A DNA stretch of 64,000 nucleotides from NCBI GenBank assembly GCA_964385405.1, contig CAYLOT010000009.1, positions 1 to 64,000 on the forward strand, given 5' to 3'. Source of the DNA: CAIZGX01 sp964385405 (GTDB taxonomy: Bacteria; Bacteroidota; Bacteroidia; Flavobacteriales_D; Sanyastnellaceae). Under the pieces are notes generated by a model. The model worked only from the letters and a program-made list of their open reading frames with translations. It was not told the DNA's origin and made no database searches. Positions within the stretch are counted from its first letter, which is position 1. Every line of letters begins with the position of its first letter. Shown in pieces: positions 1-7,256 of the stretch. The translations under genes were made by a program, and so were the position numbers.

Positions 1-1
1 A

Positions 2-1285
2 TCTTGGGTGTATTTAGCGGTGTTCTTCACCTTGCCCTTCATTAAGTTTCACGGTGCGCCATTGTTCATGTTGAATGTTATAGATCGCATATACATTCTT
101 TTCGGCGTTCGCTTTTGGCCGCAAGACTTTTTCATTTTCGTATTGGGTATGCTCATTTTCGTGGTCTTCATTATACTCTTCACGGTTATTTTCGGAAGGG
201 TATTCTGCGGATGGGTTTGTCCGCAAACCATTTTTATGGAAATGGTTTTCCGCAAAATAGAATATTGGTTGGAAGGAGATCGGAAAGCACAAATGACTTT
301 GCGCACGCAGCCTTGGAACAGCAAAACACTTACGCGTAGAATTCTGAAAATAATTCTATTCTTCGCTGTCTCATTCGCCATTGCGAATACCTTCCTCATG
401 TACATTATTGGAAGCGATGCTGTTTGGAACATTGCGACAGAGCCTGTATCCATGCATATCGGTGGATTTTCAGCCATAATCATTTTTAGCTTAGTTTTCT
501 TCTTTGTTTACTATTGGTTCCGCGAACAAGTATGCTTAATTGTTTGTCCATATGGAAGAATGCAAGGCGTTATGCTCGACAAAAATTCCATTGCGGTCAC
601 GTACGACCATGTTCGTGGCGAGCCAAGAACCAAACACATTAAAAAGACCGCTGACCAGCCGCATGGCGATTGTGTTGATTGTTTGGAGTGTATTCGTGTT
701 TGTCCGACCGGCATTGACATTCGCAACGGATTGCAATTGGAATGTGTGAATTGCACCGCTTGTATGGATGTATGCGATACGGTTATGGAAAAGACGCACC
801 GCGAAAAAGGACTCATTCGCTATGCATCTGAAAACAGCATAGTTACCAAAACCAAATTGAAGCTGAACAAGCGCATTATTGCCTATTCCATGGTGCTTCT
901 GGCCCTAATTGGTGTAGAAGCCTTTTTATTAATTACTCGAAGCGAGTTGGAAGTGAACAGCGTGCGCACACGAAACACCCTCTTCACTGTTGAGCCCGAT
1001 GGCAAAATTGGAAACTTGTATAACATTAAGCTCATTAACAAAACTTCAGATGAGATGAATATTGAGTTTCGAATTGAAGGAAAACATGCAAGTTTCGATT
1101 GGATCGGTCATCAGAATAAATTGCAATCGGGTGAAATGAAAAACGGAGAGTTGTTCATCTACGTTCCTGTTGAAGAATTACCTTCGCAGCGCAACGATGT
1201 AAAATTGGAAATTTATAGTAACGGAGAGCTGAAAGCCACAGAAAAACTAGTGCTTTTGGCTCCGAATAAAGCAAACAGACAATGA
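2..1285 (+). CDS. ccoG: Cytochrome c oxidase accessory protein CcoG (FixG/RdxA family), 5'-truncated by window edge
   Basis: Membrane iron-sulfur protein of cbb3-type cytochrome oxidase assembly; the family is implicated in copper reduction or handling during oxidase maturation. The reading frame is open from base 2 and reads Ser-Trp before the GTG at 8, so that GTG is internal and the true start lies outside the window. Counting from base 8 it has several membrane helices, a CxxxC pair in a helix (C67, C71), a CxxxCP motif (C176, C180), then two 4Fe-4S ferredoxin motifs (C222, C225, C228, C232 and C246, C249, C252, C256). A last membrane helix lies near residues 290-310, followed by an Ig-like periplasmic domain to the end. 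The stop overlaps the next gene as ATGA, giving the usual ccoG-fixH order. Confidence 0.95.
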   Translation, partial: SWVYLAVFFTLPFIKFHGAPLFMLNVIDRIYILFGVRFWPQDFFIFVLGMLIFVVFIILFTVIFGRVFCGWVCPQTIFMEMVFRKIEYWLEGDRKAQMTLRTQPWNSKTLTRRILKIILFFAVSFAIANTFLMYIIGSDAVWNIATEPVSMHIGGFSAIIIFSLVFFFVYYWFREQVCLIVCPYGRMQGVMLDKNSIAVTYDHVRGEPRTKHIKKTADQPHGDCVDCLECIRVCPTGIDIRNGLQLECVNCTACMDVCDTVMEKTHREKGLIRYASENSIVTKTKLKLNKRIIAYSMVLLALIGVEAFLLITRSELEVNSVRTRNTLFTVEPDGKIGNLYNIKLINKTSDEMNIEFRIEGKHASFDWIGHQNKLQSGEMKNGELFIYVPVEELPSQRNDVKLEIYSNGELKATEKLVLLAPNKANRQ

Positions 1286-1725
1286 ATTGGGGTTGGAAAA
1301 TAACAGTATTGTACGTGCTCTTTGCTGCAGGTATTCTGAGCTTGGTTTTTCTTTCGATCAATCAAAAAATTGATTTGGTTGACAAGAACTATTATGAAAA
1401 AGAACTGGTTCATCAAAGCCGTCTCGATCAACAAGCGAACTACGATTCACTAGAGAAAAAATGTTCTGTTCAATTTGAAAATGGAAATGCTGTGGTTCAC
1501 TTTCCGTTTACCTTGAATGAAATGAAAGACGCTACCGTGAAAGTGTATTGTCCAAGCAACAATAAGTTCGATGCAAGCTATAACTTAACACCTTCTGCAG
1601 ACAGCGGTTTTGTCTTTTCTCTTCCACAAGGAATTCCTTCACGTTACAATATTGAAGTTTTCTGGAAAAAAGACGGCAAAGAATTTTACCACGAAGAAAT
1701 AATCGGACACAAACATGTTCATTGA
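1282..1725 (+). CDS. fixH: FixH family protein
   Basis: Small membrane-anchored protein of the cbb3 oxidase assembly cluster, 147 residues. One membrane helix spans about residues 4-24. It is followed by the conserved region with an acidic-aromatic NYYEKEL stretch and a predicted beta-rich periplasmic domain. The start ATG overlaps the ccoG stop as ATGA, and the last 11 bases overlap the next gene, so the three are very probably translated together. In known systems FixH acts with the copper ATPase CcoI/FixI in oxidase maturation; no CcoI gene lies in this window. Family assignment rests on length, topology and gene order. Confidence 0.88.
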   Translation: MNWGWKITVLYVLFAAGILSLVFLSINQKIDLVDKNYYEKELVHQSRLDQQANYDSLEKKCSVQFENGNAVVHFPFTLNEMKDATVKVYCPSNNKFDASYNLTPSADSGFVFSLPQGIPSRYNIEVFWKKDGKEFYHEEIIGHKHVH

Positions 1726-2443
1726 GGTATTCATAGCTGCATTAACCATGGGACTCGTGGGAAGTCTGCATTGCGTTGGCATGTGCGGACCTATTATCAT
1801 TAGCATTCCATGGTCGAACACGCAAAAAGCGCTTCAAATAAGTTTGTATCATATTGGAAGAGCCACCACCTATGGAATTATGGGGGCTGCTGTTGGAAGC
1901 GTAGGACAATTGTTCCTTCCAAGAGATTTGGGAGTCTGGCCTGCGCTCATTAGCGGAACTGCTTTAATATTGGTCTTCTTAGCTCAATCTTTCCCAACTG
2001 TATTTCAGAACAATCGCTTTCCAGCTGCCTCTATAGCCAGATTTTTTCGTTCGTTTTTGAAAATGGAAAGTGTCTTCTCACGCTTTTTCATGGGTATGGT
2101 GAACGGTATTCTTCCTTGCGGAATGGTTTATTCAGCCTTAGCTCTAGCCATTCTCTATCACAATGCCTGGTACTCAGGACTCTTTATGTTTTTATTCGGA
2201 GTAGGCACCTCGCCCCTATTGGTTCTGCTTTCCAGAATAAAAATGGCCTTAAGCAAATACCCGTTCTTCAAACGCGAAAAAACCATACGCTTCGCGTTGC
2301 TTATTTTGGGATTGCTGGTTATCCTGCGGGGTGCTGGGTTAGGAATTCCGATGATAAGTCCGAAGCGGAATTGCTGCGCAATCAATCTTTCAGATCAATC
2401 TGACTTCGTCAGATCAATTGCTACGCAATCAGTCACTGCGTGA
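1715..2443 (+). CDS. TauE/SafE-like (UreH_2) membrane protein of the cbb3 assembly operon
   Basis: Polytopic membrane protein of 242 residues. The N-terminal membrane helix carries the conserved HCVGMCGP signature (residues 19-26), and a second half contains GILPCGMVYSAL (131-142, C135). This sulfite-exporter-like family commonly closes ccoG-fixH operons in Bacteroidota, where a role in copper or oxidase maturation is inferred, not sulfite export. It overlaps fixH by 11 bases. The conserved part ends at about residue 217 (GIPMISPK). The last 25 residues and the stop codon are read from the hairpin repeat array that starts near 2359, so this C-terminal tail is probably an accident of repeat insertion. 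Confidence 0.85.
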   Translation: MFIEVFIAALTMGLVGSLHCVGMCGPIIISIPWSNTQKALQISLYHIGRATTYGIMGAAVGSVGQLFLPRDLGVWPALISGTALILVFLAQSFPTVFQNNRFPAASIARFFRSFLKMESVFSRFFMGMVNGILPCGMVYSALALAILYHNAWYSGLFMFLFGVGTSPLLVLLSRIKMALSKYPFFKREKTIRFALLILGLLVILRGAGLGIPMISPKRNCCAINLSDQSDFVRSIATQSVTA

Positions 2444-2580
2444 TCAATCCGACTTCGTCAGATCAATCGCTGCGCAATCAATCACCTTCGGTGATCAATC
2501 CTACGGATTAATCGGAACGATTGATCGCGAAGCGATTGATTCGAAGAATTGATCACCGAAGGTGATTGATCACGTAGTGA
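2359..2580. repeat. Array of 13 consecutive three-base-loop mini-hairpins
   Basis: Between and into the ends of two converging genes lie consecutive short perfect or near-perfect hairpins joined by ATCAAT or ATTGAT. Stems and loops seen: TCCG(AAG)CGGA 2359; TTGC(TGC)GCAA 2371; ATCT(TTC)AGAT 2385; ATCTGAC(TTC)GTCAGAT 2398; ATTGC(TAC)GCAAT 2417; TCAC(TGC)GTGA 2433; GAC(TTC)GTC 2451; a mismatched CGC(TGC)GCA near 2467; ATCACC(TTC)GGTGAT 2481; ATCC(TAC)GGAT 2498; AATCG(GAA)CGATT 2510; ATCGC(GAA)GCGAT 2524; ATTC(GAA)GAAT 2539; ATCACC(GAA)GGTGAT 2552; TCAC(GTA)GTGA 2570. From about 2398 the left part has TNC loops and the right part GNA loops, so the halves are roughly inverted copies; 2481-2495 is the exact reverse complement of 2552-2566. 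Confidence 0.85.
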
Positions 2581-2584
2581 GTAG

Positions 2585-3649
2585 TCATCCTCTCAGATGC
2601 AACAACTTCAATTCCTCAACAATCGTAATTCTTGAACCGTCAATGGTAATAAGTCCTTCTTGCTTGAAGTCGCTTAGGGTACGAATGAGCGATTCGGTGG
2701 CGGTTCCAACAATGCGAGCGAGATCGTCGCGGGCAATGGCCATGGTGAAGGGTTTGTTGTTGTCTTTTTCGTAGCGTTCTTTTAAGTGAAGCAACGCTTC
2801 AGCGGTGCGCTTGCGAACGCTAGAATACGCTAATTTCATTAAGCGTTCTTGCTCTTCTTTCACTTTGTTGCTTAACAAGGAAACAACTTCCTTCAACACC
2901 TCGAAGCTTCCGTCTATGAGTTTGTAGAAATCAGATTTCGGATAAAACACAATTTCGGCGTCTTCTAAAACCTCGGCAGAAGCGCTGTGCTTGCCGTGTT
3001 GAAGCAATGGAAGAAATCCGAAGAATTCATTTTCATGAACGAGTTGAATAATTAAGTCTTTGCCAATTTCATGGCTCATATAAACTTTCACCTTACCAGA
3101 CTTCAAGAAATAAACGCCCATGGCGTCGTCGCCTTCAGCGAAGATGAGTTCCTTCTTCTTGTACTTTTTCGTAATAGCACTTTCACTCACTTTGGTAATG
3201 TCTGAAAGTCCTTTCACCTCGTTCAAGAGGTGCTCCATTCCGTGCAACGGTTCTTTTGTAGATGCAGCGCCCACGCGTCTGGCCTTATCTAATCTACTTT
3301 TAACAGCGCTAATGAGATCCAAATCGTCGAAGGGTTTGGTAATGTAATCGTCGGCCCCCAAGTCCATGGCCTTGCGCATATCTGAACGATCGGCTTTGGC
3401 TGTAAGAAATATAAAAGGAATGGCTGCTGTACTCTCTTCGCGGGAAAGTCTATTCAACACACTGTAGCCGTCGAGTTGCGGCATCATGATGTCGCAAAGG
3501 ATAAGGTTTGGAAGCTCGGCTAATGCTAGCTCCACACCTACCTTTCCGTTTTCAGCATCAATAACAGTATATCCAGACATACTTAAGATTTCGCAAATGT
3601 TCTCGCGCATTTCGTTGTTGTCTTCAATGACCAATATTTTTTCGCTCAT
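2585..3649 (-). CDS. Response regulator with receiver, cyclic-nucleotide-binding-like and Crp-type HTH domains
   Basis: Single-chain regulator of 354 residues combining two-component input with a CRP/FNR output. The receiver (about 3-120) has the acidic pocket E9/D10, phosphoacceptor D53 in LCDIMMP, T83 and K105 (TKPF). A cNMP-binding beta-roll follows (about 150-265; KSGKVKVYM, then FGFLPLL) and a Crp-family winged helix (about 285-350; ARDDLARIVGTATESLIRTL). No N-terminal cysteine cluster is present, so it is not an oxygen-sensing FNR of the iron-sulfur type. The start at 3649 is chosen because the receiver begins there (MSEKILVIED); an upstream in-frame start would only add residues from within the kinase gene. 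It lies 2 bases after the kinase gene. Its position facing the cbb3 genes suggests respiratory or redox control, which is inference. Confidence 0.92.
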   Translation of the reverse strand: MSEKILVIEDNNEMRENICEILSMSGYTVIDAENGKVGVELALAELPNLILCDIMMPQLDGYSVLNRLSREESTAAIPFIFLTAKADRSDMRKAMDLGADDYITKPFDDLDLISAVKSRLDKARRVGAASTKEPLHGMEHLLNEVKGLSDITKVSESAITKKYKKKELIFAEGDDAMGVYFLKSGKVKVYMSHEIGKDLIIQLVHENEFFGFLPLLQHGKHSASAEVLEDAEIVFYPKSDFYKLIDGSFEVLKEVVSLLSNKVKEEQERLMKLAYSSVRKRTAEALLHLKERYEKDNNKPFTMAIARDDLARIVGTATESLIRTLSDFKQEGLITIDGSRITIVEELKLLHLRG

Positions 3650-3651
3650 AA

Positions 3652-4860
3652 TTAAAGAGGTAAATGAATAGTAAATGTTGTTGTTGAATTCTCTATGCTG
3701 GTGAAGGAAACCGATGCGTTCATGAGTTCCAAGCATCGCTTAACAATGCTCAAACCCAATCCGGTTCCTTGAACATTTGCGGCGTTGTGGGCACGATAGA
3801 AACGATCAAACAGTTTTGCTTGTTCTGCTTCTGGAATTCCAATTCCTTGATTCGAAATATGAACTTGAACTTCATTCAACTCCTTGTTGCACAGCACTTC
3901 CACTGTAATATTGGTTTCGTCGAAGGAAAACTTAATAGCATTTGAAAGCAGGTTTACAATTACGCGCTGCAACAAAGTAATATCTGCTTTCACCTTTTGA
4001 TTCTTCGGACAATTAACTTCAATCTCTTGATTGGGTTTTAAAATGAGGTCCATATCGTTTACAACAGCCTGAACCACTTCGCAAATAGCGACTTCCTCCA
4101 ACTGAATTTCAACTTTTCCTTCATCGAGTTTTCCTAATGAAAGCACATCATTTAAAATTTCAGTTAAGGAAAAGACTGAATTCTTAATGCGTTGAATGTG
4201 CTTCTCTCGTTGGGCCTGTTCGTCTTCTTTTATGTATTTAGAAATAAGCGAAACACTTGAAAGTATAGTTGTTAAAGGCGTTCTGAACTCGTGCGAAGCC
4301 ATGGTAACGAAACGCGATTTCATTTCATGCAACTCTTTTTCTTTCAAAAGACTTTGTGTTAGCTCGGTCTGACTTTTTTCCAAATCATTCAAAGCTTCCT
4401 GAAGGACGAGGGTTCGCTCTTTAACTTTCCGCTCGAGGTTTTCATTCAGGGTAAGTAATTCTTTGTTCACCACCTGCAGATCATCCTGGAATTTCTGACG
4501 CTCAGTAATGTCTATGATAAAGGCAATTACGTACATCTCGCCTTCCGATTCATAATGACTCAACGAAATTTCAATTGGAAACACAGAGCCATCTTTTTTC
4601 AATCCATTCAATGTCATGTTCTGACCCATGGATCTGTTAGTCGGTTTTTGATTGTACTTCTCGCGATGCTCTTTGTGCCGAGAGCGTGCCGCGTCTGGAA
4701 TGAGCGCTTCCACCTCAAGTTGAAGCATCTCTTCTTCCGAATATTTGAAAAGGTCTGAGCACCTTGGGTTAACCAAGACTATTTTTCCGCTTCGATCAGA
4801 GATTAATATCCCTTCGTTCACGTGATTCCAAATAGAAATAAATCTTTTTTCCATTGCCAT
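3652..4860 (-). CDS. PAS domain sensor histidine kinase
   Basis: Soluble-looking kinase of 402 residues with no membrane helix. A PAS domain covers about residues 5-120, followed by a coiled coil (125-175), the dimerisation H-box FVTMASHEFRTPL with H190, an N-box (NLLSNAIKF, N303-N307) and an ATP lid (GTGLGLSIVK near 365-375). The G1 box reads N337-Q-G-I-G, with Asn where most kinases have Asp; the substitution is noted but need not abolish activity. The partner is the receiver-CRP protein encoded 2 bases downstream. The signal sensed by the PAS domain is unknown; no heme or flavin ligand can be named from sequence alone. Confidence 0.92.
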   Translation of the reverse strand: MAMEKRFISIWNHVNEGILISDRSGKIVLVNPRCSDLFKYSEEEMLQLEVEALIPDAARSRHKEHREKYNQKPTNRSMGQNMTLNGLKKDGSVFPIEISLSHYESEGEMYVIAFIIDITERQKFQDDLQVVNKELLTLNENLERKVKERTLVLQEALNDLEKSQTELTQSLLKEKELHEMKSRFVTMASHEFRTPLTTILSSVSLISKYIKEDEQAQREKHIQRIKNSVFSLTEILNDVLSLGKLDEGKVEIQLEEVAICEVVQAVVNDMDLILKPNQEIEVNCPKNQKVKADITLLQRVIVNLLSNAIKFSFDETNITVEVLCNKELNEVQVHISNQGIGIPEAEQAKLFDRFYRAHNAANVQGTGLGLSIVKRCLELMNASVSFTSIENSTTTFTIHLPL

Positions 4861-4914
4861 GACAAATCTATAGAGGTCGCAATAGGGAGAGAATTGCTTG
4901 CGTCAGATTATGTA

Positions 4915-4928
4915 CTGACAAAAGTCAG
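4915..4928. promoter_or_regulatory. Palindrome CTGAC-AAAA-GTCAG upstream of the kinase/receiver-CRP operon
   Basis: A perfect 5-base inverted repeat with a 4-base centre, 55 bases upstream of the kinase start codon and just beyond the stop of the AlbA_2 gene. The half-site geometry (TGAC-N4-GTCA) is that of FNR/CRP-family operators. A second GTCAG lies at 4902-4906. On the kinase strand a TAGATTTG element matching the Bacteroidota -7 consensus lies at 4863-4870. The site could be an autoregulatory target of the receiver-CRP protein; that is inference. It could also simply form a small hairpin. Confidence 0.4.
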
Positions 4929-4938
4929 AAAATAAATC

Positions 4939-5559
4939 TTACTTCAAAGAATAAAGTGCTTTGCCTTGCTCGAAGTTTTCAACCACAATTCCCCATTTCA
5001 TGAGTTTCGCTAGTTTTCGAATTAAGATAGGTCGTGGGGTTCCTGATTTTCGGGCGAGCTGATTTAAGGTAAAGGGCTGTTGTTTCAACAATGAAAAAAG
5101 TTGCTCTTCTCTTTCCGACATCTGAAAGAGTTCATTCGAGTCTTGCTGCGAAGAAACCTCTTGCATGGCTATCCAGACGTTTGAAGCAGGAAGCGTAACG
5201 TCGTGTTCACGAACGAAAGCCTTCCAACCTTCTTCAACTTTTGCTAAATGAGGTTTTGCCGAAGATTCTTCAATATCAATTTCTAGAACCGCCTTCCCTT
5301 CCACCTTCCAAACGGAATGAGTAAAGTGAACAGGAGGCCTGCAGAATTCTTCTGCGCTGCGAATGATCATGTGAAGCTCTTCTTCTGGACGTACTCCGCA
5401 AACATTGCCGTTGTCTTTCACGCCAATGAGTAATCTTCCTCCAGAGGTATTGGCAAAGGCCACCAGCGAACGGGCAATCTTTTGCGCATCGTCGATACGC
5501 ATTTTAAAGTCTTGCTTCAAATGCTCGCCTTCAGAAATGTAGGTTAGCACATAAGACAT
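4939..5559 (-). CDS. AlbA_2 (Schlafen-like) domain protein with C-terminal winged helix
   Basis: Protein of 206 residues. The N-terminal part (about 8-120) is an AlbA_2 domain, also annotated as a divergent AAA_4 ATP-binding domain, with the conserved GEHLKQDFK and SLVAFANTSGGRLLIGVKD segments. The C-terminal part (about 150-206) resembles a winged helix (EQLFSLLKQQPFTLNQLA, then GIVVENFEQGKALYSL). Such proteins are usually annotated as putative transcriptional regulators or nucleic-acid-binding proteins; the ligand is not known. It is the last gene of a minus-strand run with ytxJ and the peroxidase gene, 3 bases after ytxJ, which hints at a stress or redox context. Confidence 0.8.
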   Translation of the reverse strand: MSYVLTYISEGEHLKQDFKMRIDDAQKIARSLVAFANTSGGRLLIGVKDNGNVCGVRPEEELHMIIRSAEEFCRPPVHFTHSVWKVEGKAVLEIDIEESSAKPHLAKVEEGWKAFVREHDVTLPASNVWIAMQEVSSQQDSNELFQMSEREEQLFSLLKQQPFTLNQLARKSGTPRPILIRKLAKLMKWGIVVENFEQGKALYSLK

Positions 5560-5562
5560 GGA

Positions 5563-5883
5563 CTATGCCTCGAGTAAATCGGAAACGTAAATAGACAAAT
5601 GTGTAGCCGATTTCAACACCTTTCCATTTTCAATAAGAATGGCTTGTGGTGACTCGTGTTCAACACCGGTGTCTTGCGCAATGGCGTTCGAAATGTTTCT
5701 GTGTTGCAAAAGATCTAAGTAATAAGGCTTCACAGAGGAAGTCGAATCCCAATCGCGTTCAAGGCGCGAAAGTGCTGTGGTGCTAATGCTGCAACGCGTG
5801 CTGTGTTTGAAGACAATAAACTTTTCGTCTGATTGCAACAACGCATTCCACTCTTCTACAGACTTCAATTCATTCCAAACCAT
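5563..5883 (-). CDS. ytxJ: Bacillithiol-system redox-active protein YtxJ (monothiol bacilliredoxin-like)
   Basis: Thioredoxin-fold protein of 106 residues. The FKHSTRCSIS motif near residues 25-34 contains the single active-site cysteine C31, the YtxJ signature; a second half (SPQAILIENGKVL) matches the cis-proline region of the fold. The family is linked to bacillithiol, the low-molecular-weight thiol that replaces glutathione in many Bacteroidota and Firmicutes, with a role in removing bacillithiol from proteins. It lies 7 bases downstream of a glutathione-peroxidase-like gene, which supports a thiol-peroxide defence role. Confidence 0.88.
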   Translation of the reverse strand: MVWNELKSVEEWNALLQSDEKFIVFKHSTRCSISTTALSRLERDWDSTSSVKPYYLDLLQHRNISNAIAQDTGVEHESPQAILIENGKVLKSATHLSIYVSDLLEA

Positions 5884-5890
5884 AGTGTTC

Positions 5891-6472
5891 TTATTTAATA
5901 AGCGAAGTTAACGCGGTATCGAATGGTTTCACACCCGATGGAAATTCCGCTAACCACTCGCCTTCTGGAGAGATTAAGAATTTGTGGAAATTCCATTTCA
6001 CATTTCCATCTGCTACGCCGTTCAACGACTTCTGCGTTAACCACTGGTATACACCGTGTTGATTCTTTCCTTTAACATCGATTTTCTCGGTTAACGGGAA
6101 AGTAACTCCGTAATTTTTCTGACAGAAAGAAACAATCTCTTCACTGGTACCTGGCTCTTGTCCTAAGAACTGGTTACAAGGAAAACCAATAATCACAAGC
6201 TTTCCTTGGTATTGTTCGTACAATTTTTCAAGGTCTTCATACTGTGGCGTATAACCGCATTTGGAAGCGACGTTCACGCACAAAACATATTTTCCTTTGA
6301 AGTCTGACATATGCATCTCTTTTCCGTCGATGCTATTAATGGTTAAATCGTAAAAGCTCATTTTATTTGTTCCTATTGGGTTTGCTGGTTTTTGCCATCT
6401 GCTACGGAAGGCCAATGCTGCTGCTGAGGAAAGGACTAACACAAGTAATCCGACGATGTAAATAGTTTTCAT
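5891..6472 (-). CDS. Glutathione peroxidase family thiol peroxidase with N-terminal membrane anchor
   Basis: Peroxide-reducing enzyme of 193 residues. An N-terminal hydrophobic segment (about 4-22) followed by a basic stretch suggests a membrane anchor or uncleaved signal, so the enzyme probably acts outside the cytoplasm. The catalytic residues are visible: C72 in NVASKCGYTP, Q105 in GQEPG, and W160/N161 in KWNFHKFLI. The GFPCNQF motif is at 96-102. C117 is placed like the resolving cysteine of thioredoxin-dependent members, so the reductant is more likely thioredoxin than glutathione. It is the first gene of a three-gene minus-strand run with ytxJ. Confidence 0.93.
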   Translation of the reverse strand: MKTIYIVGLLVLVLSSAAALAFRSRWQKPANPIGTNKMSFYDLTINSIDGKEMHMSDFKGKYVLCVNVASKCGYTPQYEDLEKLYEQYQGKLVIIGFPCNQFLGQEPGTSEEIVSFCQKNYGVTFPLTEKIDVKGKNQHGVYQWLTQKSLNGVADGNVKWNFHKFLISPEGEWLAEFPSGVKPFDTALTSLIK

Positions 6473-6542
6473 AGCGATTTAACAATATTAGATAGAGAAT
6501 GTTTAGACATTGTGCAATTAATTTGCATGCTCAAACAAAAGT

Positions 6543-7256
6543 ATGGAAGACATTGCTCTACAGCACGAGGCTGTTCATCATTCTTATTTAAAGAAACTTT
6601 CTAAAGGCGAATTTTCAAACATGGAAATGGCCCTTGCCTATTTCGCTTCGCAGTATGAAGGCTACAGTGTTTGGTTTCCCAAATACCTGCAGGCTGTTAT
6701 AGACAAACTCTCGAACCCAAGTCACAAAGCGCATTTGCTGGAAAATCTCGCCGAAGAAAAAGGACAATTGCATGAAGAAGATCTTCAGGCAATTCGGGCT
6801 TTAGGAATTGAAGACTCTTGGGTGGTGGGCATTCCACATCCGATTTTGTTTCAACAATTCAAAAAAGCCATGTGTGCGAATTACACCTTCGAAATGAATG
6901 AAGCCGTTTTAAACTGGCGCACTTCATTCTTGAATTACCTCGACAATTGTTCAGAAGCCGAAGCCGTTGGAGCCATTGGTCTCGGTACTGAAAGCGTGGT
7001 GAAGCACATTTATCGTCCGCTTATTGAATCGCTTTCTACACACACTTCGCTTACCCTTCAAGATTATGTCTTCTTTCCTTTACACACGGAAGTAGACGAT
7101 GAACATGGAAAAGTGTTGTTAGCCATAGCAAATGACCTAGCTTCGCAAAGTGAAGAGCATGCGCGTTTAGTCCGCAAAGGAATGGAAACAGCACTCGATC
7201 TTCGCGCAGAATTTTGGAGTAATTTAGAAACCGAAACCAACGCACTCTTTTCATGA
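6543..7256 (+). CDS. Heme-oxygenase-like diiron (HDO) protein, iron-containing redox enzyme family
   Basis: All-helical protein of 237 residues with the ligand pattern of the heme-oxygenase-like dimetal superfamily (CADD, UndA, TenA relatives). Visible candidates are E72 and H77 in LAEEKGQLH, E150 in GLGTE, and the highly diagnostic H181-x3-D185-x2-H188 in HTEVDDEHG. The last motif has the spacing found in Chlamydia CADD; the spacing between the first E and H is shorter. The substrate cannot be told from sequence. It is the first gene of a tight operon; its TGA overlaps the ATG of the cupin gene. Family members do oxygen-dependent chemistry on small amines, fatty acids or self-derived residues. 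Confidence 0.75.
   Translation: MEDIALQHEAVHHSYLKKLSKGEFSNMEMALAYFASQYEGYSVWFPKYLQAVIDKLSNPSHKAHLLENLAEEKGQLHEEDLQAIRALGIEDSWVVGIPHPILFQQFKKAMCANYTFEMNEAVLNWRTSFLNYLDNCSEAEAVGAIGLGTESVVKHIYRPLIESLSTHTSLTLQDYVFFPLHTEVDDEHGKVLLAIANDLASQSEEHARLVRKGMETALDLRAEFWSNLETETNALFS

Noticed and set aside
8..10. GTG at base 8 as the start of ccoG
   Set aside because: The frame continues upstream with family-typical residues (Ser-Trp before it), so the gene is cut by the window edge.
1715..2443. Sulfite exporter
   Set aside because: The HCVGMCGP motif and the ccoG-fixH context fit the oxidase-assembly subgroup; a sulfite function has no support here.
2359..2580. The repeat array as a CRISPR
   Set aside because: Units are 11-17 bases with self-complementary stems that vary, spacers are only 2-8 bases, and there are no cas genes.
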